Assembly (NCBI RefSeq): GCF_030159255.1
Contig: NZ_BSCT01000009.1
Span: 62,001 to 126,000, forward strand
Direction of reading: 5' to 3'
Length of the DNA stretch: 64,000 nucleotides
From: Bradyrhizobium sp. SSBR45G
GTDB taxonomy: Bacteria > Pseudomonadota > Alphaproteobacteria > Rhizobiales > Xanthobacteraceae
Program-made: the position numbers and the translations under genes
Shown: positions 16,665-25,485 of the stretch, piece by piece
Position numbering within the stretch: position 1 is the first letter of the stretch
Layout: each line of letters begins with the position of its first letter
The notes under the pieces: model-generated
Seen by the model: only the letters and a program-made list of their open reading frames with translations
Database searches by the model: none
Told to the model about the DNA's origin: nothing

Positions 16665-17150
16665 CTACGACGAGGACGGCCCCCGCTCCGCTTCAGCGGT
16701 GAAGCGCTGCAGCAGGCCGGGCCAGCCGCCATCGACATCCCTGCGCATCGAGGCGCCGGCCTCCGCGCCCATGGTCTCGAACTTGTGGTGCACGAGTTCG
16801 ACGCGCGTCGCCTCCTCGCCTTCGGCGAAGAACCGGACATCGACCTCCGAGCGCATCGCCGCATCCGGCTTCCAGCGCGCATCAACCTGCCACAGCATGA
16901 CGAAGCGTTGCGGCGGCTCCCACAAGGTGATGGTCGCGACCACGGTTTGCGTGCCGTCCTCGGCAACCTCCAGCCAGCGGCCCCCGAGCTTCGGCTCCAG
17001 CAGGACCCTCGCGATCGGCTTGCCGCCGACGCCATGCGTATGCGGCCACCAGCGGGTCAGCCCGCTGGTGAACACCGCGAAGGCGTGATCGATCGGTGCG
17101 CGGACAAGGACCTGCTTCTCGACCGGAGCAATCACCACACGCTCACTCAT
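16665..17150 (-). CDS. SRPBCC/AHSA1 domain protein, 161 aa
   Basis: START-like helix-grip protein of the AHSA1 type: VRAPIDHAFAVFTSGLTRWW, then GGRWLEVAEDG, later PQRFVMLWQVDARWKPDA and EATRVELVHHKFE. It should form a hydrophobic cavity that binds a ligand. Its start overlaps the end of the ArsR-family gene by 8 nt. The ArsR-AHSA1 pairing is common, usually with the regulator controlling the SRPBCC partner. Confidence 0.92.
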   Translation of the reverse strand: MSERVVIAPVEKQVLVRAPIDHAFAVFTSGLTRWWPHTHGVGGKPIARVLLEPKLGGRWLEVAEDGTQTVVATITLWEPPQRFVMLWQVDARWKPDAAMRSEVDVRFFAEGEEATRVELVHHKFETMGAEAGASMRRDVDGGWPGLLQRFTAEAERGPSSS

Positions 17151-17481
17151 CGTCCCCGTCTCCTCGCCCTTTCGCGTGTCGATACGTCCGGTCGGCCTCG
17201 ATCTTGAAGGCGAGCAGCGCGTCGTCCCAGAAGCTGTCGAGCCAATCGCGCAGCTCAGCCAGGCCCTCGCGGCGCAGCGAGTAGATGCGCCGTGCGCCCT
17301 CGCTGCGCTCCTCGACGAGGCCGGCGTCCTTCAGCACTTTGAGATGCTGCGACACCGCCGGCCGCGACACCGGCAGGCCCTCGGCGATGGCATGGACCGG
17401 ACACGGTCCGCTGCGCAGGCGCTCGAACACCTGTCGCCGCGTCGGATCTGCCAGGACTGCCAATGCCGTCTCGTAAGCCAT
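17143..17481 (-). CDS. ArsR-family transcriptional regulator, 112 aa
   Basis: Winged-helix repressor: AVLADPTRRQVFERLRSGPC, then PVHAIAEGLPVSRPAVSQHL (recognition helix) and the wing YSLRREGLAELRDWL. No Cys pair for metal sensing is seen in the usual place, so it is probably a non-metal-sensing member. A GTG one codon upstream is a rival start. An inverted repeat covering the start region fits autoregulation. The operon continues into AHSA1 and GST. Confidence 0.93.
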   Translation of the reverse strand: MAYETALAVLADPTRRQVFERLRSGPCPVHAIAEGLPVSRPAVSQHLKVLKDAGLVEERSEGARRIYSLRREGLAELRDWLDSFWDDALLAFKIEADRTYRHAKGRGDGDDE

Positions 17482-17483
17482 CA

Positions 17484-17505
17484 CTTACCGTAAGCTATGA
17501 CTTAC
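17484..17505 (-). promoter_or_regulatory. Inverted-repeat operator at the ArsR start
   Basis: Two small dyads lie back to back: cttac-cg-taag at 17484-17494 and gtaag-ctatga-cttac at 17490-17505. They touch the ATG of the ArsR gene, where such repressors normally bind. Confidence 0.5.
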
Positions 17506-17658
17506 ATCTCGTCAAGCCTGTCGACCGGGCCTACCGCCGGTTGCAGCGGGAAACCCATCGTTAACCATACCGCGCGCAGAGTTGCTGCAGGCTGCGCCAC
17601 GCCCCGCGCTGACATCCGGCGCGAGAGCGACCGCGCTCGATCTGAACCGAGAGACACG

Positions 17659-19062
17659 ATGCTGGGATTCCGCAGCCGCAAGACTGATCACCCGGATGCC
17701 TCGCCCGCCTTCGACGTCGCCGCCCACGAGGCCTTCCACGACGTTCTGGCGCAGTGCCTCGACGACTGGGCTGCCGGCAAGCTCAACCGCGACGTCGCCG
17801 ACGTCGCCGCCGCCGCCCTGCGGGCCAAGCTGAAACCGCAACTGATCGAGGCCGTCCATCGGCTCGGCACGGCGCTCGCGGGCCGCGCATCTCAGGACCT
17901 CGATGCCATCGTCGACATCTGCATCAACAGCAACGAGGCCTCGATCAGCGCGGCACGCCTGATCGGCGCCTCGAACAATCAGTCGGAGCGCTGCCAGAGC
18001 CTCGCCTCGGCCTCGGTGGAGATGCAGGCTTCCGTACAGACCATCAGCGCGACTTCGACCTCGGCGGCGCAGGAAGCCGTGGCGACGCGACGCGCCGTGG
18101 AGGACAGCGTGACCGCCGTGCGCGGCACGCTGCAGACTATGAACGGCATTGCGAGTTCGGTGCGCGACGCCTCCGCCAAGCTCGCCGATCTCAGCGCAGC
18201 ATCGGCGGAGATTGGCTCGATCGTCGGCACCATCGACGCGATCGCCAACCAGACCAATCTGCTGGCGCTGAACGCCACCATCGAGGCCGCGCGCGCCGGC
18301 GAGTTCGGCAAGGGGTTTGCCGTGGTTGCCGCCGAGGTGAAGAACCTGTCGCAGCAGACGACGAAGGCGACGGAGGACATCAAGGGCCGCATCGAGCGGC
18401 TACAGGCCGAGATGAGCGGCATCGTCGAGGCCATGGCCGGGGGCGCCAAGGCGGTCGAAATCGGCATGACCGAGATGACCAATCTGGCGCAGACGATCGA
18501 TCAAGCGGGAACGCGGACCGCGCTGGTCAGCGCCAAGATGGACGAGATTTCCGGCATTCTCGCCGAGCAGACGGCGGCGACGGACGAGGTGGCGCAGGGC
18601 ATCACCATCATCGCGGACCTCGCCACCGCCAACGCCAACGAGGTGATGTCGCTCGCCGACTCCATGGGCCGGACCGACACCAAGGTCGTCAAGATGCTCG
18701 GCGAAATATCCAAGCTCACGCTGGACAATCAGGTGGTGCGCCTCGCCAAGGCCGACCATGTGATTTGGAAGAAGCGGCTGGTCGACATGTCGGTCGGCCG
18801 GCTGCAACTGCGCGTCGAGGAGCTCACCGATCATCACAATTGCCGGCTCGGCAAATGGTACTACGGCGAAGCCGGTCAGCGCCTCGCGGGCGACCCTGCG
18901 TTCCGCCGCCTCGAACGCCCGCACGAGGCGGTGCATCGCCATGGCAAGGAGGCCGCCCGCCTGTTCAGCTCCGGCCGCATCGACGAGGCGCTCAACGAGA
19001 TCGGCAAGGTCGAGGTCGCCTCGACCGACGTGCTGGCGGCGCTGGACGAGATCAGGACGTAA
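17659..19062 (+). CDS. Soluble methyl-accepting chemotaxis protein with CZB domain, 467 aa
   Basis: No transmembrane helix is present, so this is a cytoplasmic receptor. The central signalling tip is at about residue 197 ([20 protein letters not shown]), followed by [18 protein letters not shown]. The C-terminal zinc-binding chemoreceptor (CZB) domain is seen from about residue 365: His in DHVIWKK, Cys in [13 protein letters not shown] and His in [13 protein letters not shown]. In related proteins this domain senses zinc or hypochlorous acid through the Cys. The start at 17659 (MLGFRSRK) is preferred; an upstream frame from 17497 has no site. Confidence 0.93.
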   Translation: MLGFRSRKTDHPDASPAFDVAAHEAFHDVLAQCLDDWAAGKLNRDVADVAAAALRAKLKPQLIEAVHRLGTALAGRASQDLDAIVDICINSNEASISAARLIGASNNQSERCQSLASASVEMQASVQTISATSTSAAQEAVATRRAVEDSVTAVRGTLQTMNGIASSVRDASAKLADLSAASAEIGSIVGTIDAIANQTNLLALNATIEAARAGEFGKGFAVVAAEVKNLSQQTTKATEDIKGRIERLQAEMSGIVEAMAGGAKAVEIGMTEMTNLAQTIDQAGTRTALVSAKMDEISGILAEQTAATDEVAQGITIIADLATANANEVMSLADSMGRTDTKVVKMLGEISKLTLDNQVVRLAKADHVIWKKRLVDMSVGRLQLRVEELTDHHNCRLGKWYYGEAGQRLAGDPAFRRLERPHEAVHRHGKEAARLFSSGRIDEALNEIGKVEVASTDVLAALDEIRT

Positions 19063-19167
19063 CGGCAGGCCGGGGCAGCGGCTCGAGGCGGTCACCCCTG
19101 CGACGGGAGCCTGCTCACCATCCAACGACGAGCTCATCGGCGCGACGGTGGGCGATATCCATCATCC

Positions 19168-19317
19168 GTCATTCCGGGGCGTGCGAAGCACGAGCCCGGA
19201 ATCCATAGCCACAGGAGGCCGTGTAGCGCGAGGTGGCCGTGGCGCCTGTCGTCATCTCAGCGACAGCACGTGGTTATGGATTCCGGGCTCATCGCTGCGC
19301 GATGCCCCGGAATGACG
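19168..19317. repeat. Dispersed palindromic repeat, gtcattccggggc family, copy 2
   Basis: gtcattccggggcgtgcgaa then cgagcccggaatccat on the left; tatggattccgggctc then gccccggaatgacg on the right. Lies between the chemoreceptor and the first substrate-binding protein gene, in a spacer of nearly 400 nt that has no other feature. Confidence 0.85.
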
Positions 19318-19460
19318 TTGGGAGAGAGCTGAGCCCTTCTCACAAGAGCGGACGCCGCAGCCTGGAAGCGTCGGGGGAAGCGACATCCTCAGTCTCGCGC
19401 GCTGCGGTCATGAATCCGCATATCGTTTTCGCTCATGCGGGTTACGGGACCACGAGCCGC

Positions 19461-21068
19461 CTACTCGCTCTTGTCGACGTTCCAGAACACGGGCACCGCC
19501 TGCCCTTCCAGCACACCGCTGATCGACTTGCGCCAGGCGCTCGGCATGAACCATTGCCCGAGCGGCACGTAGATCACCTGGTCGTAGATCTCCTTCTGGA
19601 TCTCGGCGGCGATCCGCTTCTGGTCCTCGGGCTTGGTGGCCTTGGCGAAGGCGTCGCGCAGCTCCTCCATCTTGGGATCGTCGGGCCAGCCGAACGGGCT
19701 CTTCTGGCCGCGCGCGCCGACGAAGGTGCTGCCGATCGGATTGCCGGAATCGGCGATCACCGAATTGGTGAAGAACATGTTCCAGCCGCCCTCCTTCGGC
19801 GGCTTCTGGCTGGCGCGCCGCGTCACCACCGTCTGCCAGTCGGTGGTCTGCAGATCGACCTTGAAACCGGCGGCGCGCAACAGCTGCGCGGCGATGACCG
19901 GCTGTGCCTTGAGCGTGATGGCATCGCCCGGCGCGAGGATGACCACCGGCGTGCCGTCATAGCCCGCCTCGGCGAGCAGCTTCTTCGCCTGCTCCATGCC
20001 GTTGCCCTTCACCAGCGTCTCCGAGCCGATGTCGGCCTCGAGCGGCGTGCCGCAGCCGAACACGGCGCCGCAGATGGTGTAGTATTTGGAATTGCCGACC
20101 AGCGCGTCGAGCACGTCCTTCTGGTTCATGGCCAGGAACGCCGCACGGCGGATCTTCACATTGTCGAACGGCGGAAACAGGAAGTTCATCCGGCCGAGCG
20201 TCTGGTAGCCGAACTTGTTCAGCACGTTCATCGTCAGATCGGGATTGGCTGACAGCAACGGCTCCAGGTCGAGCGGCGGGAATTCCATGAAGTCGATGTC
20301 GCCGGACTGCAGCGCGTTGACCGCGGTCTGCGCGTCGGGCATCGAGATCCACTCGACGCGGTCAACCTTCACCACCTTGCCGCCTGCGGTCCAGCTCGGC
20401 GGCTCCTGGCGCGGCACATAGTCGGTGTTCTTCTCATACACCGCCTTCACGCCGGGCTGGAATTCCGCCTTGACGAACTTGAACGGGCCGGAGCCGATCT
20501 GCTCCGAGATCTGCGCGTTCGCCGGCGTCTCGGCGAGGCGCTTGGGCATCATGAACGGCACGTAGGAGGACGGCTTGCCGATCGACTCCAACACGAGGCC
20601 ATAGGGCTCCTTCAGCTTCAACGTGATAGTCCTGGCATCGGTCGCCTCGAGCGAGGCCGCAGCCTCCATCAGCTTCTGGCCCATGCTGTCATTGCGACTC
20701 CAGCGCCTGAGCGAGGCGACGCAGTCCTCTGCCGTCACTGGCGTGCCGTCATGCCACTTCAGGCCGTCGCGCAAGGTGAACGTGTAGGTCAGCCTGTCGT
20801 CCGAGACCGTCCACTCCGCCATCTGCGGCCGCACCTGAAATTTCGCATCGGTGCCGAGCAGCGTGTCGTAGACCATGTAGCCGTGGTCGCGCGTGATATA
20901 GGCGGGCGTGAACACGGGATCGATCACGCGCAGGTCGGAATGCATGACGGCCGTGATCACCTTCTTGCTGGCGGCGACCGCCTTTGTCGTGACTCCGGCC
21001 GAAACGGCGATGGCGGCGACGAGACAGGACACGAGCGCGAATGACGGCCGGCGCGAAGGATGTGACAT
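19461..21068 (-). CDS. ABC transporter peptide-type substrate-binding protein, paralogue 1, 535 aa
   Basis: Periplasmic receptor of the SBP_bac_5 (DppA/OppA) family. The start at 21068 follows agagagatcgc and gives a signal peptide (MSHPSRRPSFALVSCLV, then AAIAVSAG). The mature start reads KKVITAVMHSDLRVIDPVF, then YGYMVYDTLLG-like. The family motif GLKWHDGTPVTAEDCVASLR is present. It shares the whole layout with the two following paralogues but is clearly more diverged. Its candidate promoter lies 100-130 nt upstream. Substrate inferred to be a peptide or amide. Confidence 0.92.
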   Translation of the reverse strand: MSHPSRRPSFALVSCLVAAIAVSAGVTTKAVAASKKVITAVMHSDLRVIDPVFTPAYITRDHGYMVYDTLLGTDAKFQVRPQMAEWTVSDDRLTYTFTLRDGLKWHDGTPVTAEDCVASLRRWSRNDSMGQKLMEAAASLEATDARTITLKLKEPYGLVLESIGKPSSYVPFMMPKRLAETPANAQISEQIGSGPFKFVKAEFQPGVKAVYEKNTDYVPRQEPPSWTAGGKVVKVDRVEWISMPDAQTAVNALQSGDIDFMEFPPLDLEPLLSANPDLTMNVLNKFGYQTLGRMNFLFPPFDNVKIRRAAFLAMNQKDVLDALVGNSKYYTICGAVFGCGTPLEADIGSETLVKGNGMEQAKKLLAEAGYDGTPVVILAPGDAITLKAQPVIAAQLLRAAGFKVDLQTTDWQTVVTRRASQKPPKEGGWNMFFTNSVIADSGNPIGSTFVGARGQKSPFGWPDDPKMEELRDAFAKATKPEDQKRIAAEIQKEIYDQVIYVPLGQWFMPSAWRKSISGVLEGQAVPVFWNVDKSE

Positions 21069-21516
21069 GCGATCTCTCTTGACGTGAGCTTCCATCAGGC
21101 GGCCCTGACATCCATCAAGGCGCGGCGCGCGCTTGCATCGTCCGCAGACGCCGAGCAAGTGCGCGCGGAGAGTTGCAGCAGTTCCATCGTCCGTCAATTG
21201 CTGCCAGCCGCATGGGTGCCTGCGTCGACATTGGCGCGCGCTGCCGGCGCTCCAGCATTGTCCCGCCATCTGGAACTCAGCAGCGGCAGCTCCGTTATGA
21301 GCACGACCCAGGAGCATGACGATGCCGACAGAAAACGCCGAGCCGCAGGGGAATCGCCGCCCTCTCGCACCGATACGCACCAGCAACAAGCCACCGCAGG
21401 TCCAGATCATTCCACCTCTGATGGTGGAAGGGTTGGAAGCGGTGCGCGATGCGCATTGCTGACGGCGGTCGGTTGACGATGAAGAACCCGGACGACGAAG
21501 CGCCCCGCAGACCAGG
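21069..21516. other. Intergenic region upstream of paralogue 1
   Basis: Holds the leader and candidate promoter of SBP paralogue 1. Its first 25 bases (tgacatgcgatctctcttg and onwards) are nearly identical to the leader of paralogue 2, consistent with tandem duplication. No gene seen. Confidence 0.4.
21169..21197 (-). promoter_or_regulatory. Candidate promoter of SBP paralogue 1
   Basis: On the minus strand: TTGACG, 17 nt, AACTCT. The same arrangement and spacing occur before paralogues 2 and 3 (see 23305 and 25329). Distance from -35 to the start codon is about 129 nt. The -35 box is good; the -10 is far from consensus. Confidence 0.45.
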
Positions 21517-21545
21517 GAGCGCGGTGAGGCCTCCTCACCGCGCTC
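21517..21545. terminator. Strong hairpin after SBP paralogue 2
   Basis: A perfect 13-bp stem (gagcgcggtgagg / cctcaccgcgctc) encloses a 3-nt loop. The T-run (tttt) is downstream on the plus strand, so a minus-strand transcript would meet the stem but without a U tract. It may be bidirectional, or may stop antisense reading into the receptor gene. Confidence 0.7.
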
Positions 21546-21569
21546 TTTTCAATCACAACCTACGATGAC

Positions 21570-23183
21570 TTAGTTCTTCTTCTCGATATTCCAGAAGATC
21601 GGCGTCGCCGGCCCGTCGAGCACGCCGGTGAGTGACTTGCGCCAGGCGCTGGGCGCCAGATACTGCCCGAGCGGCACGTAGATCACGCGCTCATAGTTCA
21701 GTTTCTGGATCTCGGTCGCAATCTTCTTCTGCTCGTCGGGCGAGGACGCCCGCGCAAAGGCGTCGCGCAGCTTCTCGATCTCGGCGTCCTCGGCCCAGCC
21801 GAACCAGCCGCCCTTGGTGCCACGGCCGCCGACGGAAACGTTCGCCACGGGATTGGCGACGTCGGCGCCGACCCAGTTGGTGAAGAACATGTTCCAGCCG
21901 CCCTCCTTGACCGGCTTCTGGCTGGTGCGCCGCGTCACCACGGTCTGCCAGTCCGTCGCCTGCAGGTCGACCTTGAAGCCGGCGTCGCGCAGCAACTGCG
22001 CGGAGACGATCGGCTGCGCCTTGAGCGCGACCACATCGCCCGGCGCCATGATCGCAATCGGCGTGCCGTCATAGCCGGATTCGGCCAGCGCCTTCTTGGC
22101 CTCGGCCATGCCGTTGCCCTTGATCAGGGTCTCGGCGCCGACGTCGGTCTCCAGCGGCGTGCCGCACACGAACACCGCGCCGCAGATCTTCTGATACTTC
22201 GGATTGCCGACCAGCGCGTCGAGCACGTCCTTCTGGTTCAGCGCCAGGAACGCCGCGCGCCGGACCTTCACATTGTCGAACGGCGGATTCAGGAAGTTCA
22301 TGCGGCCGAGCGTCTGAAAGCCGAACTTGTTCAGCACGTCGATCTTGAGGTCCGGGTTCGACTCCAGAATCGGCAGCAGCTCATAAGGCGGCGCCTCCAT
22401 GAAGTCGACGTCGCCCGATTGCAGTGCGTTGACCGCGGTCTGCGCGTCGGCCATCGTGATCCATTCGACGCGGTCGACCTTCACCACCTTGCCGCCCGCC
22501 GTCCAGCTCGCCGGCTCCTTGCGCGGGACATAGTCGGTGTTCTTCTCGTAGACCGCCTTCACGCCCGGCTGGAATTCGCTTTTCACGAACTTGAACGGAC
22601 CCGAGCCGATCTGCTCCGGGATCTGCTGGCCCTGCGGCGTCTCGGCGAGGCGCTTCGGCATCATGAACGGCACCAGCGACGACGGCTTGCCGATCGACTC
22701 CAGCACGAGGCCGTAGGGCTCCTTCAGCTTGAGCACGATGGTCCTGGCGTCCGGCGCTTCCAGGCCCGCGGTGAAGTCCATCAGCTTCTGGCCCATGCCG
22801 TCGTTGCGGCCCCAGCGCTTCAGCGACGCGACGCAATCCTCCGCCGTGACATCCGTGCCGTCATGCCACTTCAGGCCGTCGCGCAGAGTGAAAGTGTAGG
22901 TCAGCTTGTCGTCAGAGACCTTCCAGTCCGCCATCTGCGGCTGGATCTTGAAGTTCGCATCGGTCGCGACCAGCGTGTCGTAGACCATGTAGCCATGGTC
23001 GCGGGTGATGTAGGCCGTGGTGAAGCCGGGGTCGATGACGCGCAGATCGGAGTGCATCACTGCGGCGATCGTCGTCTTGCCGGCGGCGAACACCTCGGGC
23101 GCCAGCCCCGGCGCGAACAAGACGGCGGACGCAACAAGCCATGACGCGAGCGCGGATCGGGCCCGGCGCGGATGAGGTGACAT
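21570..23183 (-). CDS. ABC transporter peptide-type substrate-binding protein, paralogue 2, 537 aa
   Basis: Second receptor of the SBP_bac_5 family, periplasmic, with signal peptide MSPHPRRARSALASWLV, then VLFAPGLAPEVFA. The body (MHSDLRVIDPGFTTAYITRD, GLKWHDGTDVTAEDCVASLK, QIPEQIGSGPFKFVKSEFQP) is almost identical to paralogue 3. It differs mainly in the signal peptide, at the start of the mature chain and around residues 295-330 (YELLPILESNPD against YDMMPVLEANSD). That patchwork suggests recent duplication with selection on a few positions, or gene conversion. Confidence 0.93.
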   Translation of the reverse strand: MSPHPRRARSALASWLVASAVLFAPGLAPEVFAAGKTTIAAVMHSDLRVIDPGFTTAYITRDHGYMVYDTLVATDANFKIQPQMADWKVSDDKLTYTFTLRDGLKWHDGTDVTAEDCVASLKRWGRNDGMGQKLMDFTAGLEAPDARTIVLKLKEPYGLVLESIGKPSSLVPFMMPKRLAETPQGQQIPEQIGSGPFKFVKSEFQPGVKAVYEKNTDYVPRKEPASWTAGGKVVKVDRVEWITMADAQTAVNALQSGDVDFMEAPPYELLPILESNPDLKIDVLNKFGFQTLGRMNFLNPPFDNVKVRRAAFLALNQKDVLDALVGNPKYQKICGAVFVCGTPLETDVGAETLIKGNGMAEAKKALAESGYDGTPIAIMAPGDVVALKAQPIVSAQLLRDAGFKVDLQATDWQTVVTRRTSQKPVKEGGWNMFFTNWVGADVANPVANVSVGGRGTKGGWFGWAEDAEIEKLRDAFARASSPDEQKKIATEIQKLNYERVIYVPLGQYLAPSAWRKSLTGVLDGPATPIFWNIEKKN

Positions 23184-23540
23184 GCGATCTCTCTTGACGT
23201 GACGGGGTGAACCACGGCCTCGGGACTGACCGAGACACGGCGACCGCTGTGCGTCGCACCATCGTTCTCAAGAGCATGCTGCCCAGCGTTCGTTCCGCGA
23301 GCAAAGACTTGCAACAGTTCCCACGCCCGTCAATCGGCTTTGACGTCGCCGGAGCCACAGCCGCGCATCCGGGTACCAGCTACGCTCCCGTCGCGTGAGC
23401 AAAGACGCAGCCATGCCATCTCAGCGGGTGGCGGCGCGCCCCGCCGTCGGCTGATGGGCGGCAACGCCGGTGGGCACGCTGCCGTCTCGCAGCGGCAGCT
23501 TTGCTTTTCCTGCTGCGGAAACGCCGAAACGGCTGAACAA
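23184..23540. other. Intergenic region upstream of paralogue 2
   Basis: Carries the leader shared with paralogue 1 and the candidate promoter at 23305-23333. No gene seen. Confidence 0.4.
23305..23333 (-). promoter_or_regulatory. Candidate promoter of SBP paralogue 2
   Basis: Minus strand TTGACG, 17 nt, AAGTCT; same spacing as the promoters before paralogues 1 and 3. It lies 150 nt before the start codon. Confidence 0.45.
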
Positions 23541-23572
23541 ACAAAAATGCGGCGGAGTTGCCTCCGCCGCAT
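23541..23572 (-). terminator. Rho-independent terminator of SBP paralogue 3
   Basis: Read on the minus strand, atgcggcggag then ctccgccgcat form a stem of 11 bp with a 4-nt loop, followed directly by TTTTT. It sits about 28 nt past the paralogue 3 stop codon and is the clearest terminator in the window. Confidence 0.85.
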
Positions 23573-23599
23573 CTCGGCTTGCGACGTCGCGCTCGCGAC

Positions 23600-25213
23600 C
23601 TACTCGCTCTTGTCGATGTTCCAGAACAGCGGCGTCGCCGGACCATCGAGCACGCCGGTCAGCGACTTGCGCCAGCCGCTCGGCAGCAGATACTGGCCGA
23701 GCGGGACGTAGAGCACCTTCTCGTAGTTCTGCTTCTGGATCTCGGTCGCAATCTTCTTCTGCTCCTCGGGCGAGGACGAGCGCGCATAGGCGTCGCGCAG
23801 CTTCTCGATCTCGGCGTCCTCGGCCCAGCCGAACCAGCCGCCCTTGGTGCCGCGGCCACCGATCGACACGTTCGCCACGGGGTTGGCGACGTCCGCGCCG
23901 ACCCAGTTGGTGAAGAACATGTTCCAGCCCCCTTCCTTGATCGGCTTCTGGCTGGCGCGCCGCGTGACCACGGTCTGCCAGTCGGTCGCCTGCAGGTCGA
24001 CCTTGAAGCCGGCCTCGCGGAGCAGCTGCGCCGCGACGACGGGCTGCGCCTTCAACGTCGTGACGTCGCCCGGTGCCATGATCGCGATCGGCGTGCCGTC
24101 ATAGCCGGATTCGGCGAGCGCCTTCTTGGCCTCCGCCATGCCGTTGCCCTTGATCAGGGTCTCGGCGCCGACATCGGTCTCCAGCGGCGTGCCGCACACG
24201 AACACCGCGCCGCAGACCTTCTGATACTTCTCGTTGCCGACGAGCGCGTCGAGCACGTCCTTCTGGTTCAGCGCCAGGAACGCCGCACGCCGCACCTTCA
24301 CATTATCGAACGGCGGATACAGGAAGTTCATCCGGCCGAGCGTCTGGTAGCCGAACTTGTTCAGCACGTCGATCTTGAGATCGGAGTTCGCCTCCAGCAC
24401 CGGCATCATGTCGTAGGGAAGGTTCTCCATGAAGTCGATGTCGCCCGACTGCAGCGCGTTCACCGCGGTCTGCGCGTCCGGCATCGTGATCCACTCGACG
24501 CGGTCAACCTTCACCACCTTGCCGCCCGAGACCCAGCTCGCCGGCTCCTTGCGCGGCACGTAGTCGGTATTCTTCTCGTAGACCGCCTTCACGCCCGGCT
24601 GGAATTCGCTCTTGACGAACTTGAACGGACCCGAGCCGATCTGCTCCGGGATCTGCTGGCCCTGCGGCGTCTCGGCGAGGCGCTTCGGCATCATGAACGG
24701 CACCAGCGACGACGGCTTGCCGATCGACTCCAGCACGAGGCCGTAGGGCTCCTTCAACTTGAGCACGATGGTCTTCGCGTCCGGTGCCTCCAGGCTCGCG
24801 GTGAAGTCCATCAGCTTCTGGCCCATGCCGTCATTGCGGCCCCAGCGCTTCAGCGATGCGACACAGTCCTCGGCCGTCACCGGCGTGCCGTCATGCCACT
24901 TCAGGCCGTCGCGCAGGGTGAAGGTGTAGGTCAGCTTGTCGTCGGAGACCTTCCAGTCCGCCATCTGCGGCTGGATCTTGAAGCTCGAATCGACGGCCAG
25001 CAGCGTGTCATAGACCATGTAGCCATGGTCGCGGGTGATGTAGGCCGTGGTGAAGCCGGGGTCGATGACGCGCAGATCCGAATGCATCACCGCCGTGATC
25101 GTCTTCTTGCCGGCAGCGATGGCCTGGGTGCTCAGCGCCGTCGAGAGCGACAGCATGGAAACGGCGAGGCTCGTGGCGAGCGTCAGACGTTTCCAGCGCG
25201 GGGTGTGGAACAT
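23600..25213 (-). CDS. ABC transporter peptide-type substrate-binding protein, paralogue 3, 537 aa
   Basis: Third and promoter-proximal receptor of the set. The signal peptide MFHTPRWKRLTLATSLAV, then MLSLSTALSTQAIA, differs from those of the other two. The mature part matches paralogue 2 over nearly the whole length (GLKWHDGTPVTAEDCVASLK, QTLGRMNFLYPPFDNVKVRR). It ends EGPATPLFWNIDKSE-like, as paralogue 1 does. It has its own promoter candidate and a strong terminator. It is divergent from the M20 peptidase gene across a 272-nt region containing a perfect inverted repeat. Confidence 0.93.
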   Translation of the reverse strand: MFHTPRWKRLTLATSLAVSMLSLSTALSTQAIAAGKKTITAVMHSDLRVIDPGFTTAYITRDHGYMVYDTLLAVDSSFKIQPQMADWKVSDDKLTYTFTLRDGLKWHDGTPVTAEDCVASLKRWGRNDGMGQKLMDFTASLEAPDAKTIVLKLKEPYGLVLESIGKPSSLVPFMMPKRLAETPQGQQIPEQIGSGPFKFVKSEFQPGVKAVYEKNTDYVPRKEPASWVSGGKVVKVDRVEWITMPDAQTAVNALQSGDIDFMENLPYDMMPVLEANSDLKIDVLNKFGYQTLGRMNFLYPPFDNVKVRRAAFLALNQKDVLDALVGNEKYQKVCGAVFVCGTPLETDVGAETLIKGNGMAEAKKALAESGYDGTPIAIMAPGDVTTLKAQPVVAAQLLREAGFKVDLQATDWQTVVTRRASQKPIKEGGWNMFFTNWVGADVANPVANVSIGGRGTKGGWFGWAEDAEIEKLRDAYARSSSPEEQKKIATEIQKQNYEKVLYVPLGQYLLPSGWRKSLTGVLDGPATPLFWNIDKSE

Positions 25214-25308
25214 TACAAAAGTCTCCTAGCAGGGATGACTGACCTGAAACTGGTCAGATCCAGATCATTCGTTGTGCGTGCAGGTCAATCCTTGTGCGAA
25301 CTAACACG

Positions 25309-25338
25309 CTGCAAGTCGCGAGATTTCGACACTTGCAG
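25309..25338. promoter_or_regulatory. Perfect 8+8 inverted repeat in the divergent SBP/M20 control region
   Basis: ctgcaagt (25309-25316) and acttgcag (25331-25338) are exact reverse complements separated by 14 nt. The right arm overlaps the -10 of the SBP3 candidate promoter. Such a spaced dyad suits a dimeric regulator acting on both directions. No regulator gene is adjacent. Confidence 0.6.
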
Positions 25339-25357
25339 AGGTCCTCCGTCGCGTCAA
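25329..25357 (-). promoter_or_regulatory. Candidate promoter of SBP paralogue 3
   Basis: Minus strand TTGACG, 17 nt, AAGTGT. Together with 21169-21197 and 23305-23333 it defines a shared element (TTGCA, GT.C, CGTCAAT on the plus strand) of constant 26-nt length before all three receptors. Confidence 0.5.
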
Positions 25358-25485
25358 TCCGCATTCATTGCATGCCGTTCTCGGCTGACAATGCCGTTAA
25401 CGCGCAGCGCAGCTTTCGCTTTACAAAGCGCGCGCGACTCCGTCTCGTGTGAAAAGATCACGACAGAATCTTGAAGAGAGCCGAC

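Noticed and set aside
23558..25474. 638-codon open frame on the plus strand
   Set aside because: Antisense to the third substrate-binding protein gene; a similar frame occurs opposite paralogue 2, so it is a mirror artefact of the duplicated sequence.
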